Shown in pieces: positions 40,675 through 49,268 of a DNA stretch of 64,000 bases. Every line of letters begins with the position of its first letter. Positions within the stretch are counted from its first letter, which is position 1. The DNA comes from Jeotgalibacillus sp. R-1-5s-1. Its GTDB lineage: Bacteria; Bacillota; Bacilli; Bacillales; Jeotgalibacillaceae. The notes below the pieces were generated by a model. It ran no database searches. It had not been told where the DNA came from and worked only from the letters and a program-made list of their open reading frames with translations. The DNA is taken from contig NZ_SORW01000009.1 of NCBI RefSeq assembly GCF_004405105.1, forward strand, positions 33,140-97,139. Direction: 5' to 3'. Both the position numbers and the translations under genes were made by a program.

Positions 40675-41331
40675 TTATTCCCACTCCCTCAATACCTTCT
40701 CCAACTCTCTTAAATCCATTATCACATCATCCGCATCTTCATCCTGTTGAATTACACTCTGGACCAAAACAGCCTTCATCCCAACCCGCTTCGCTGCCTG
40801 AATATCATTTTCAGGATGATCCCCAACAAACACAGCCTCTTTAGCTTCTACATCAAGCTTTTGAAGTGCCCGCAGAAAAATCCGGCTATCAGGCTTTCGG
40901 AGCTTTTCCCATTCAGATATCAGAATGACATCAAAGGCTTCCTCAATCCCAAGGGCACGAATATTCGCCGTTTGAAAATCCCCAAATCCGTTTGTAATCA
41001 TACCGATTTTATACGCGTTTCTTTTTAAATGTTCCAGCATTTCATATAACCCTTTTACAGGAATACAGTGATTCGGAAACTCATGCAGATAATCCTGTAA
41101 CAATTCTTCTGCAGTCATGTTAATCTGTAATTCCTCCACAAGTTGCGCATAAACCCGGTCTTTCCACACATATCCATGAGCATCCAGCTCAATAAAACGA
41201 TTCACATATGTATCCCGATCAACGTTTACATTCACTTGCTTCAAACGCGCATACTGATCAGCAATAAACGCTGCAACAGAAGCATCACGATCCAAAAGTG
41301 TTCCATCAAAATCAAACAACACTGCCCTCAT
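40675..41331 (-). CDS. HAD-superfamily hydrolase (subfamily IA)
   Basis: 218 residues from the ATG at 41331 (AAGGA, 9 bp). Nucleophile motif DFDGTLLD, motif II in GMITNGFG, Lys in SEWEKLRKPDSRIF and the metal Asp pair in FVGDHPENDIQAA. Related to YjjG-type nucleotidases and phosphoglycolate phosphatases. A longer reading frame to 41421 runs into REP R6 and is not real. Confidence 0.88.
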   Translation of the reverse strand: MRAVLFDFDGTLLDRDASVAAFIADQYARLKQVNVNVDRDTYVNRFIELDAHGYVWKDRVYAQLVEELQINMTAEELLQDYLHEFPNHCIPVKGLYEMLEHLKRNAYKIGMITNGFGDFQTANIRALGIEEAFDVILISEWEKLRKPDSRIFLRALQKLDVEAKEAVFVGDHPENDIQAAKRVGMKAVLVQSVIQQDEDADDVIMDLRELEKVLREWE

Positions 41332-41365
41332 CCGATCACATCCTTTGGATAATTGTACCATAGAG

Positions 41366-41428
41366 TGTAGAAATGGGGTTTGTCCCTGAAGTCTGCGATA
41401 GACTTTAGGAACAAACCCCAACCCTACA
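41366..41428. repeat. REP-like palindromic element R6 (two-armed)
   Basis: TGTAGAAATGGGGTTTGTCC followed by CTGAAGTCTGC, then the inverted copy TAGACTTTAGGAACAAACCC and CAACCCTACA. One of the most complete copies. It lies between the HAD start and the terminator of the downstream metallo-hydrolase gene. Confidence 0.88.
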
Positions 41429-41429
41429 G

Positions 41430-41457
41430 AAAAACACCGCCGCGGCGGTGTTTTTTT
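41430..41457 (-). terminator. Terminator of the metallo-hydrolase gene
   Basis: Perfect palindrome AAACACCGCCGCGGCGGTGT flanked by A and T runs on both sides, overlapping the stop codon of the metallo-hydrolase gene. Confidence 0.85.
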
Positions 41458-42202
41458 AAAATGTATAGATTTCTCCGTCTTCAGGAACCAGGAGTTTTTC
41501 GTCCGGAATGTGTGCTTTTAGTTCATCACGTGTGAGGACGCAATGGTTAAGGGCCTCAAGGTGAACGGCGATTACGGTTGCCGTTGTTGCTGTGTCGAGT
41601 ACTTTTTTTACATCATGCTGATCCATGATGATCGGACCGCCTTCAAGGAACTGTGCTGCTCCAGCATTTAATACAATAACGTCAGGCTGCTCATCTTTCA
41701 GCACCGCTTCTACTTCATCGCACCAGATCGTATCACCTGCGATGTAGAGCGTCTGTTCATCCTGATGTTTGAACACTACACCACATACGGCTCCCATTCG
41801 CTCTTCAATCTCACCTTTTCCGTGATGTCCTGCAGTTTTACTCAGCTGAATTCCTTCAAAATCTGAACGTTCTCCCAGAACAGAAACGTGCTGAAAACCG
41901 GCTTCCTGAATTACTTTGGCATCTGCTTCATTTTGCGCGAAAACAGGTGTTGCTTTTGGCAGTGCCTGTTTAGCCGCTTCATCAAAATGATCGGCATGCA
42001 GGTGAGTGACGATCACCGCATCAGCTTTTGAAAGATCATCAACCTTTACCGGCAATTCAACCGTTGGATTGGATAAACCCTGATTCGGCGTGTTCGGAAA
42101 CGGCGGCAGTGAACCTTTTTCAGCAAAAAACGGATCTACTAAAATCGTTTTACCTGCATATTCCACTACCATCGTTGCGTTACGAATATGTGTCAGCTTC
42201 AT
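41456..42202 (-). CDS. Metal-dependent hydrolase, UlaG/YtkL-like MBL fold
   Basis: 248 residues of the metallo-beta-lactamase fold. THLHADHFD holds the main metal site; SKTAGHHGKGE, YIAGDTIW and VIAVHLEALNH supply the others. The N-terminal MKLTHIRNATMVVEYAGKTI matches UPF0173/UlaG-like lactonases. Divergent from an Lrp gene, which may control it. Confidence 0.87.
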   Translation of the reverse strand: MKLTHIRNATMVVEYAGKTILVDPFFAEKGSLPPFPNTPNQGLSNPTVELPVKVDDLSKADAVIVTHLHADHFDEAAKQALPKATPVFAQNEADAKVIQEAGFQHVSVLGERSDFEGIQLSKTAGHHGKGEIEERMGAVCGVVFKHQDEQTLYIAGDTIWCDEVEAVLKDEQPDVIVLNAGAAQFLEGGPIIMDQHDVKKVLDTATTATVIAVHLEALNHCVLTRDELKAHIPDEKLLVPEDGEIYTF

Positions 42203-42322
42203 CTCATCACTTCTCCTTTTCGGATTGTTCCTGTTTAGGATAAACTTTAAAGAAGGATGATGTACATAATCTAAATCAAGTAATGTGTTGATTTCACTTG
42301 ATTTTTGAAAGGATGTTATCGA

Positions 42323-42736
42323 ATGGATCAGACAGACTACCTCATTTTACAAGAGCTTGAACAGAATAGCCGGATCACCATGAAGGAACTCGGTCGAAAA
42401 GTCCATCTGACCGGACAGGCGGCAACAGCACGTGTACAAAAACTTGAGGATCAGGGCATTATCGATAAATATACAGTGCGAAAAAGCTACGAGAAGCTCG
42501 GCTTTCCCGTTCATGCCTTCATCCAGGTATTTACCCAAAGCCCTGATCACGCTAAATATCTTGCCTTTATCGAAAAGCAGTCAACAAACATTGTTCAGCA
42601 TGTCAAAACCACCGGTGAAGCCTGTTATATGCTTGAAACAAGATTCACAAGCCACGATGATCTGAATACTTTTTTGGAAAACCTGAGCAGCTATGCTCAA
42701 TATAAGACTGCGACTGTTATTAAAGCATTACTGTAA
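42323..42736 (+). CDS. Lrp/AsnC-family regulator
   Basis: 137 residues from the ATG at 42323 (AAAGGATG upstream). Helix-turn-helix at about residues 5-50 (DYLILQELEQNSRITMKELG), RAM ligand domain at about 60-137. Divergent from the metallo-hydrolase gene, whose start is 120 bp away. Its stop TAA lies at the left edge of REP-like element R10, and its end overlaps the MFS gene end by 9 bp. Confidence 0.9.
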   Translation: MDQTDYLILQELEQNSRITMKELGRKVHLTGQAATARVQKLEDQGIIDKYTVRKSYEKLGFPVHAFIQVFTQSPDHAKYLAFIEKQSTNIVQHVKTTGEACYMLETRFTSHDDLNTFLENLSSYAQYKTATVIKALL

Positions 42737-43966
42737 ACCCGGGTCTGTCCCGGTACTGCGGTAGAAGATGGTCTGACCCTCTTCTGCCCTGCGCAGTGAT
42801 GCAGTCAGGACAACAGCGCCAGCTACCATGATGGCACCGATCCATGGTGTGTGGATGAGGCCGATTCCGTCTACGATGAGGCCTCCAACGAAGGAACCGA
42901 TGGCGATCCCAACGTTAAATGCGGCGATGTTAAGTGCTGAAGCAACATTGACCGCTGATGGTACATATTTTTCAGCCAGATTTACAACGAGTACCTGAAG
43001 TCCCGGTACATTCATGAATGCAAATAATCCCATCAGAAAAATCATGATTAGGCCTGCTGCTTTAAATGGTGCTGCCAAGCTTAGCAGTACGAGTACGATT
43101 GCCTGAAATATGAACATCCACATTAATGCTTTAAGCGGATTACGATTGGCCGCTTTTCCGCCAATCATATTTCCAACAGCGACAGCTACGCCATACACAA
43201 GTAGAATCACGCTGACCCATTTAGCGCTGAATCCTGTGACATTTTCTAAAAGCGGTGTTAAATACGTAAAGGCAACGAATGTTCCACCATATCCGAGTGC
43301 AGTGATAGCGAAAGCAAGCATTAAACGCCCATTATTTAAAATTGCAAGTTGATCTTTAAATGAGGATGGTGGTGCTTCCTTCAGATTTTTCGGTACAAGC
43401 AGGGCACTGGCAACCATCCCGATCAGTCCAAGAATGGCCACACCCCAAAATGTCGCTCTCCAACCAAAAGCCTGACCAATAAACGTTCCAAGCGGCACAC
43501 CTGTCACCGTGGCAACGGTTAAACCTGTAAACATAAAGGCAATGGCACTGGCACGTTTATGAGCCGGAACCAGATCAGCTGCAATCGTTGATCCAATTGA
43601 AAAGAATATGCCGTGAGAAAAAGCGGTAATAAAACGGGCCACGATTAAGAAAGCAAAGCTGTCAGACAGCGCTGCAGCTGCATTTCCAACAACAAATACC
43701 GCCATTAACGCCATGAGAAGCGTTTTGCGGCTCATTTTTGCTGTCAACGCCGTTAAGACCGGTGCGCCAATCGCCACCCCGATCGCATATCCAGAAATTA
43801 ATAATCCCGCTAATGTAATTGATATTTGAAGATCCCCTGCAATGGATGATAAGAGTCCAACCGGAACAAATTCAGTCGTTCCGATTCCAAATGCACTGAT
43901 TGCCAGTGCAAGTAAAGCAAGCATTCCGCCTTTTTGCTGCGGAGGCTGATTCATTTTAGTCGTCAT
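42728..43966 (-). CDS. MFS transporter, DHA1 family
   Basis: 412 residues from the ATG at 43966 (GGGAGG, 9 bp). Twelve membrane segments; the AraJ/YdhP-like marks are FGIGTTEFVPVGLL and VPLGTFIGQAFGWRATFW. Probably exports a sugar or drug. The C-terminal tail TIFYRSTGTDPGLQ is encoded by REP-like element R10, so the original end was shortly after LRRAEEG. Divergent from an HxlR regulator that probably controls it. Confidence 0.88.
   Translation of the reverse strand: MTTKMNQPPQQKGGMLALLALAISAFGIGTTEFVPVGLLSSIAGDLQISITLAGLLISGYAIGVAIGAPVLTALTAKMSRKTLLMALMAVFVVGNAAAALSDSFAFLIVARFITAFSHGIFFSIGSTIAADLVPAHKRASAIAFMFTGLTVATVTGVPLGTFIGQAFGWRATFWGVAILGLIGMVASALLVPKNLKEAPPSSFKDQLAILNNGRLMLAFAITALGYGGTFVAFTYLTPLLENVTGFSAKWVSVILLVYGVAVAVGNMIGGKAANRNPLKALMWMFIFQAIVLVLLSLAAPFKAAGLIMIFLMGLFAFMNVPGLQVLVVNLAEKYVPSAVNVASALNIAAFNVGIAIGSFVGGLIVDGIGLIHTPWIGAIMVAGAVVLTASLRRAEEGQTIFYRSTGTDPGLQ
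42733..42788. repeat. REP-like palindromic element R10, inside two gene ends
   Basis: TGTAAACCCGGGTCTGTCCC-ggtactgcgg-tagaagatGGTCTGACCC. It overlaps the Lrp stop codon and is translated as the C-terminal tail of the MFS protein on the other strand. Confidence 0.75.
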
Positions 43967-44055
43967 GATTTGATTCCTCCCTATGAAAATAAACACGAAG
44001 GCGCCTTTCGTGATGTTGAACAATTGTCAGTATGAACCCGTTTATTTCTTTTGGG

Positions 44056-44073
44056 AAGTACGTACTTTAAAGT
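44056..44073. promoter_or_regulatory. Operator candidate in the HxlR/MFS spacer
   Basis: AAGTACGTACTT (44056-44067, perfect palindrome) overlaps ACTTTAAAGT (44064-44073, perfect palindrome); a further AAGTACC follows at 44090. HxlR proteins bind inverted repeats of this kind in divergent promoters. Confidence 0.5.
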
Positions 44074-44187
44074 GCGATAGGCACCAAAAAGTACCCTATC
44101 ATGCCTTTCGGACGGTTTCATCGCAATCATCTTTTCAATGCTTTTAGCCTGTGCTATTCTACTTACAAATTAAAGGAGGAGTTACGT

Positions 44188-44514
44188 ATGCCTTACAACA
44201 TTCCTGTTGAAGCCACACTCGAAGTCATCGGCGGAAAGTGGAAAGTCGTGATTCTTTGTCACCTGGATAAAGGGGATAAGCGAACGAGTGAACTTAAAAA
44301 GCTGATGCCGAATATCACACAAAAAATGCTCACTCAACAGCTTCGTGAACTTGAAGCAGATGGTGTCGTAAAACGCACTGTCTATGACCAGGTTCCACCA
44401 AAGGTCGTTTACTCACTCACTGAATACGGCTGGTCACTGAAGCCCATTCTTGATGTAATGTGCAGCTGGGGAGAAGCCCATATTGAGGCAACCGGTGAGG
44501 AGCTGGCGCAATAA
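44188..44514 (+). CDS. HxlR-family regulator
   Basis: 108 residues from the ATG at 44188 (AAAGGAGGAG upstream). Family marks: [20 protein letters not shown] with a Cys at the position of the redox-sensing Cys of related proteins displaced into the helix, then [20 protein letters not shown]. Divergent from the MFS gene. Likely repressor of that transporter and of itself. Confidence 0.9.
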   Translation: MPYNIPVEATLEVIGGKWKVVILCHLDKGDKRTSELKKLMPNITQKMLTQQLRELEADGVVKRTVYDQVPPKVVYSLTEYGWSLKPILDVMCSWGEAHIEATGEELAQ

Positions 44515-44518
44515 AAAA

Positions 44519-44555
44519 GTGCAGAACCCGAGTTATGCGGTTCTGCACTCTCTTT
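44519..44555 (+). terminator. Terminator of the HxlR gene
   Basis: Stem GTGCAGAACC-cgagttatgc-GGTTCTGCAC followed by TCTCTTT, 4 bp after the stop. Confidence 0.8.
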
Positions 44556-44644
44556 AATAAATATGCTTTGTTGACCTGACCTGTCCATGTATTACCTCAC
44601 TATGTTATAATTCCACTACCATTTAGTATCCAGGAGTTGGTGAC

Positions 44645-44842
44645 ATGGCTACTTTTGTACAAAACGCACTATATTTATTGGGAAGTATATTTATCATTAC
44701 TAGTGCTCTTTTCATCTTCATGAGCTTGTTTTCTTCTGGAGGTAATACGAGTTTGCTCATTCCGTTCTTTGCCATTTTAAATGGATTTATCGCAATTGCG
44801 ATTGGGGAAATTCTTAGAACATTAAAGGAAAAAAGTATGTAG
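44645..44842 (+). CDS. Small membrane protein, function unknown
   Basis: 65 residues, two membrane segments (about residues 7-29 and 36-55). ATG at 44645 has AGGAG upstream. Its stop codon abuts the stop of the opposite membrane gene at 44843, so the two converge with no spacer. No family recognised. Confidence 0.68.
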   Translation: MATFVQNALYLLGSIFIITSALFIFMSLFSSGGNTSLLIPFFAILNGFIAIAIGEILRTLKEKSM

Positions 44843-45139
44843 TCACGCTGTTTCTTCACTACTTTCCTCCTGCTCCAAACGCTCCTTTCCGTAGAGGCTG
44901 ACTGCTAAAGAAGCAATCCATATAAGAACACCCAGAACCAGTAAGATCGCTCCGAACACAATAAAAACAGTGATATATCCCTGATATATATATTCAAATG
45001 AACCCATGGAATTACTTTGTGCTACCCACCAGTCCGCAACTCCACTGCCAATACCAGGAGCGAAAAAGAGAAAAATTCCTCCCGCGATCATACTGAACAA
45101 ACCCCAAAGCCTTGCCGTTATTAAATGATTTTCCTTCAT
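44843..45139 (-). CDS. Small membrane protein, function unknown
   Basis: 98 residues, two long membrane segments (about residues 10-30 and 54-82) and an acidic tail (KERLEQEESSEETA). Start preceded by GGGGG. Converges with the 65-residue membrane gene. No family recognised. Confidence 0.7.
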   Translation of the reverse strand: MKENHLITARLWGLFSMIAGGIFLFFAPGIGSGVADWWVAQSNSMGSFEYIYQGYITVFIVFGAILLVLGVLIWIASLAVSLYGKERLEQEESSEETA

Positions 45140-45206
45140 ATTGCAACCCCCTACTATTGTTTATATTCATAAAGTGAAAGCAGCCTTTCTAATGAAAGAC
45201 TGCTCT

Positions 45207-45242
45207 AGTGTAAACTTGGGGACAGCCCCCGAAGTCTACGCT
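45207..45242. repeat. REP-like palindromic element R7
   Basis: GTAAACTTGGGGACAGCCCC followed by CGAAGTCTAC, a single-arm-pair copy directly abutting the stop codon of the flotillin gene. Confidence 0.75.
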
Positions 45243-46769
45243 TTACTCTTTATCCTTTGATGCTGCGGCTTCGTCTGATTTTTGGTTTGTGACTGTCTTC
45301 TGAGCCGGTGCTTCTCCACTGTTGTTGACCACAGTGTGCGTGTTACCGCGGTTTACCATATCAGAAAGCAACTTGGAAACGTCAATTCCTGTTAGCTCTT
45401 TAAGTGGTTCCTGGAGTTCAACCATGGTTTGGGTGATGCTTTTGCCGTAAGATGCGACTCCGTTCCCACCACCCGTATCAAGAATTTTAACGGATTCGAT
45501 ATTTTCAAGCGGTTTAGCAATTTTCTCTGCGTAGATCGGCAGCATGTCGATCAGTTTCTCGGCGAGGATGACTTCACCGTGCTCTGATATCGCTTCTGTC
45601 AATAGACGTCTTGATTCGGCTTCCGCCTTACCGCGCTCAAGAATAACCTGAGCCTCTGCCAGACCGGCTTCACGTTTGATACGTGCCTGGGCTTCCCCGT
45701 CAATTTCCGCTTTACGCGCTTCTGCTTCCGCCTGTCGGGTAACGGAGTAGTAATCTGCATCGGCTTTCGCCTTGCGGATCTTGTTTTCTTCCTCTTCAAT
45801 CTGCACCTGACGTGAACGCTCAAGTTGCTGGATTCGCAGTTCTTCTTCTTTGCGTTTTGCGACCAGCATCAGTTCTTCTTCCTGAACCTCTTTATCAAGC
45901 TTAGCTTTTTCAAGTGTGTACGATTGCTCGGATTTCGCCCGTGCACGTTCTGTTTCTTCTTTGATCGCTGCATCTTTTAGATCCTTTTCTTTTTGTGCAG
46001 CGGCAATTTCAGTCTGACGTTTGTATTCTTCTTCTTTCGCCTCTTTATCAGAGTTTGCACGCTGTATACGTGTTTCTTTTTCTGAGTTGGCTTCGGCAAT
46101 TTCAGCCAGTTTACGAACTTCTGCAATACGTGGACGGCCAAGGTTCTCTAAATAACCATTTTCACTGTCAGCATCACGAAGGTCAGTCAGACCAAGAGAT
46201 GTAATACGGAATCCCATATCATCAAGCTGCTTTTGTGCAACCTCTGTTACTTGAGCGTTAAATGATTCGCGGTCTTCATTGATTTGCTCAACCGTCATTT
46301 TTGAAAGGATGGCACGAAGATTCGCACTGAGTACCTCTGCAATTTCTTCTTCAAGCTCTGCTGATTTCTTCCCAAGGAACTGCTCGGCATAGTTGGCGAT
46401 CCCTTTCAGCGTGTCTGCCACCTTTACCATTGCAACCGCATCAGCCACGATCGGCACACCGCCATTTGTATAAACGCGTGGCGTTGTCAGCTTCAGCTGA
46501 AACGATGTCAGTTCAACCGGTGTTGCTGTCTGGTGCATGCGGAGAAGATGCCCGCCACCACGGATGATTTTCATCGAACGGCCTTCATTGTCCGTGAAAA
46601 TATTCGTTTCTTTCTTCGGATCACCTAGTTTAGGTCCTGTAATAATGAGTGCCTGGTTGGAACGCGCTGTTCTGTAGCGGATCTTGTAATAAACAAACAC
46701 AACCGCACCAACGATCGCAAGCACGACCAAAATCGGAATGATGATTGATAACGCTGCTAAGATTTCCAT
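45243..46769 (-). CDS. floT: Flotillin-like protein (FloT/YuaG type)
   Basis: 508 residues. N-terminal membrane helix (residues 5-28), SPFH domain (about 35-220: LRMHQTATPVELTSFQLKLTTPRV), then long Glu/Ala-rich coiled coil (about 225-400, repeated AEA/KAE), and a C-terminal region with LTGIDVSKLL. Scaffold of functional membrane microdomains. ATG preceded by AAGGAGG. The usual NfeD partner gene is not adjacent, unlike B. subtilis yuaF-yuaG. Confidence 0.93.
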   Translation of the reverse strand: MEILAALSIIIPILVVLAIVGAVVFVYYKIRYRTARSNQALIITGPKLGDPKKETNIFTDNEGRSMKIIRGGGHLLRMHQTATPVELTSFQLKLTTPRVYTNGGVPIVADAVAMVKVADTLKGIANYAEQFLGKKSAELEEEIAEVLSANLRAILSKMTVEQINEDRESFNAQVTEVAQKQLDDMGFRITSLGLTDLRDADSENGYLENLGRPRIAEVRKLAEIAEANSEKETRIQRANSDKEAKEEEYKRQTEIAAAQKEKDLKDAAIKEETERARAKSEQSYTLEKAKLDKEVQEEELMLVAKRKEEELRIQQLERSRQVQIEEEENKIRKAKADADYYSVTRQAEAEARKAEIDGEAQARIKREAGLAEAQVILERGKAEAESRRLLTEAISEHGEVILAEKLIDMLPIYAEKIAKPLENIESVKILDTGGGNGVASYGKSITQTMVELQEPLKELTGIDVSKLLSDMVNRGNTHTVVNNSGEAPAQKTVTNQKSDEAAASKDKE

Positions 46770-46925
46770 TTATGTATTCCTCCTTAAAATAAATTGATTA
46801 TTCCAACTATATGTACGTGCAGGATTGGAAAAGGTTCCAGAAATCTTTTAAAAAAGGTGAAGGAATCCAGAAATGAATTTTTCCGGCCGGCATCTATCTT
46901 TCTATTAATCAATCAACCGGGTACA

Positions 46926-47726
46926 CTAATTCATTAGATTAACGATTTGATGTTCAAGATATGATCTCGCTGAGTCTTCATCTATCTTAAAAAACAGTGC
47001 CTGGAGAAAAAACTTTAAAGACGTTTTAACACGGTAGCGCTCCAAATCTGGTAGAGAATCTGAATGAAAAACCACCTCTCTGATAAGCTCCTGCAAATCT
47101 ATTAACCATCCGTCTAACTCAAATCTTGTTGTGTATGCTAAAAAGGCGATTGCCAGTCTTTCCTCTTCTTCATCATGATAACCAGGCGCAGATGTTAAGA
47201 AGTGCGCAACACCTTTGATTACCAACCCTAGCTCGCCATCACCCGTTAACGGATGCAAAGCAATCGCCTCCAGCAAATCAGCTGCATGGGCAGCCGCATG
47301 AGCCCAGCCTTTATCCGGCACATACCCTCTTAAATCATTCTCAGATGAAACATAGTACTGGACCACATCGACAATCCGCTCATAATAATCCTTCGAAAGG
47401 AATCTGCGTTCATGATCCTGCTTTAGCAATAAAGCAAAAATGAGTGCACTGAACGAACGGGTGAATAAGTCATCAGAGACAGATTGATTGATTCCGCTCA
47501 GTAACTTCTTCTGTGTCAGCAGTTGTTCAGTGATTAAATGCAGCTGCGAATCACTGAATCTATTCTCTGTGACGTATATACCAAATGCCTGGTAAATCAG
47601 TTCATCCCTTAAAACCGGATCCGTTGAACCAATGTGAGTAATCATATGTAAAATAAGGTTATCCGATAGTTCACCCTTGTTTTTCAATGTCATCATTAAA
47701 ATTTCTTTCAGCTCTTGCTCAGTCAC
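46926..47726 (-). CDS. DUF2785 family protein
   Basis: 266 residues from the GTG at 47726, which overlaps the TGA of the NUDIX gene (GTGA). The family signature DLRGYVPDKGWAHAAAHAADLL is intact near the middle, in an all-helical HEAT-like protein. Function unknown. Coupled to the NUDIX gene. Confidence 0.87.
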   Translation of the reverse strand: MTEQELKEILMMTLKNKGELSDNLILHMITHIGSTDPVLRDELIYQAFGIYVTENRFSDSQLHLITEQLLTQKKLLSGINQSVSDDLFTRSFSALIFALLLKQDHERRFLSKDYYERIVDVVQYYVSSENDLRGYVPDKGWAHAAAHAADLLEAIALHPLTGDGELGLVIKGVAHFLTSAPGYHDEEEERLAIAFLAYTTRFELDGWLIDLQELIREVVFHSDSLPDLERYRVKTSLKFFLQALFFKIDEDSARSYLEHQIVNLMN

Positions 47727-48190
47727 TTCACCACCGGCCCTTTCACACCCAAATGCCAATCCTCAATGAAAGGTGCCTGATGAGGATTGATGTCTTCAGG
47801 CAGATGTCCGCGATGAAAAAAGACAAGCTCTTTACTCTCAAGGCTCTTAACCGGTTTTGGATTGTTCAATTTTGCCTGGAAAATAATTTGCACACTGTAC
47901 ACCTTATCTCCATTCTCATATTCCGAAAATCCATTGACACCAGAATAAATACCATATAATTGGATCTCCGCAAGGTTAAGCCCGGTTTCCTCAAATACCT
48001 CACGCCTTACCGTCTCCTCAAACGTTTCACCAATTTCAAGAATGCCACCCGGAATGCCCCATTCAGAAAAGTCAGACCTTCTTTGCAGCAAAAGCCGGCC
48101 ATGCTCATCCTCCAGTAAAACACCACATCCGACTGTCAGAAGTGTTGAGGAGCCAATCATTTGTCTCATCGTTTGGATGTAATGGTTCAC
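47723..48190 (-). CDS. NUDIX hydrolase
   Basis: 155 residues from the GTG at 48190 (AGGGG, 7 bp). NUDIX box GGILEIGETFEETVRREVFEETGL. LLLQRRSDFSEWGIPGG precedes it as in ADP-ribose/NADH-type members. Coupled to the DUF2785 gene. Confidence 0.88.
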   Translation of the reverse strand: MNHYIQTMRQMIGSSTLLTVGCGVLLEDEHGRLLLQRRSDFSEWGIPGGILEIGETFEETVRREVFEETGLNLAEIQLYGIYSGVNGFSEYENGDKVYSVQIIFQAKLNNPKPVKSLESKELVFFHRGHLPEDINPHQAPFIEDWHLGVKGPVVK

Positions 48191-48308
48191 TTCACCACCC
48201 CTTTAAAATCCTAAAGCAATCAACTCAAGATGCGTTTCAAACCTCCCACAAAGGAAATAATAACCACAAGTACTCTTTTTCAGTTTAACAGAATGGGGGC
48301 ATGTCTTC

Positions 48309-48776
48309 ATGAAGATTTTGGGAATGATTTTGGTGCTTTCCATATTTCTTACCGGCTGCAGTGAGCCCGTCTCGATGGATGGCAAGCTTGGCGGGTCGTT
48401 GTCTTCATTTGTGGAGACGTATGGGGAAAATCAAAAAGCTGAAGATGATTTGCTTTATGATTATATTTCAGATGAAGGTGTAGCTGCGGTCTTTATGGAG
48501 GATCAGGCTTCCGTAATCACGATTGACTTAACATCTGAAGGCCAGGAGTTATTATCGATTGAGGATGCGGGCGAATACGCGCTCAGCTTTGCGCCTTCTG
48601 ATGCAGATGAAGTGGAAAGAACACAGGATCCCTAATCTATTGGACAGGTCATCGTTTTTGAGAGTAAAAGTCTTGGAGAGGTTCAAAGCAATGATCGATT
48701 TTCTATGCAGCTGCTTTCTGAGGACGGCAGGATTGTCACATTTATTCATTTACGGACAGAGCCGGATGAGGAATGA
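48309..48776 (+). pseudogene. Lipoprotein gene with an in-frame stop codon
   Basis: Begins as a lipoprotein: MKILGMILVLSIFLTGC with a good lipobox. The frame meets a TAA at 48633-48635 after 108 residues, then stays open in the same frame for another 46 codons (SIGQVIVFESKSLGEVQSND, ending RTEPDEE) to a TGA at 48774. The downstream part looks like real protein (alternating strands). Either a nonsense mutation, a sequencing error, or a 108-residue protein followed by a relic. No family recognised. Confidence 0.65.
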
Positions 48777-49268
48777 TCAAGTCCATACCTCATCCAGCCT
48801 TGATTTATAAAAGGTCAGTGCCTTTTCATAGGCTCTGATTGACTCATCACTTGTCGTTTCGAGTAAGCTGGTCAACAGAAGCTCCATCGCATCATGATGT
48901 TCCCCGAGATTATATAGACTTAGCGCATAAAAAACGCGTATGGCATGCTCATTCGGGAAAAGTTTGATGCCTTTCGACAGGACTTTTTTTGACTTATCAT
49001 ATTCCCCAAGTGTGCGGTAAGTACTGCCTAATCCAAGATAAGCTCCCTTTAACTGGTCAACAGTCAACCCTGCTTCGATCGCTTTTTCATAATGTGGCAC
49101 GGCAGCGGCTTCAAGTCCCAACACATCTAAACTCCACGCACATTGATAACGGACCTCCGGATTCTCAGGATAGGCTTCTGCAAGCCGGATCAACAGCTCA
49201 TTAGACTCTTTCAGCTTCCGTTCATCACGTAGCTGAACCGCCTGTTTCACGGTCTCTTCAATGTTCAT
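48777..49268 (-). CDS. Tetratricopeptide-repeat protein
   Basis: 163 residues made of about three TPR units: NPEVRYQCAWSLDVLGLEAAAVPHYE, DQLKGAYLGLGSTYRTLGEYDKSKKV and NEHAIRVFYALSLYNLGEHHDAMELL. Matches the small Bacillus TPR proteins of unknown role. Its ATG overlaps the GNAT stop codon (TATGA). Confidence 0.88.
   Translation of the reverse strand: MNIEETVKQAVQLRDERKLKESNELLIRLAEAYPENPEVRYQCAWSLDVLGLEAAAVPHYEKAIEAGLTVDQLKGAYLGLGSTYRTLGEYDKSKKVLSKGIKLFPNEHAIRVFYALSLYNLGEHHDAMELLLTSLLETTSDESIRAYEKALTFYKSRLDEVWT

Noticed and set aside
41332..41421. Extended N-terminus of the HAD hydrolase
   Set aside because: The added residues come from REP-like element R6, and a good ribosome binding site precedes the ATG at 41331.
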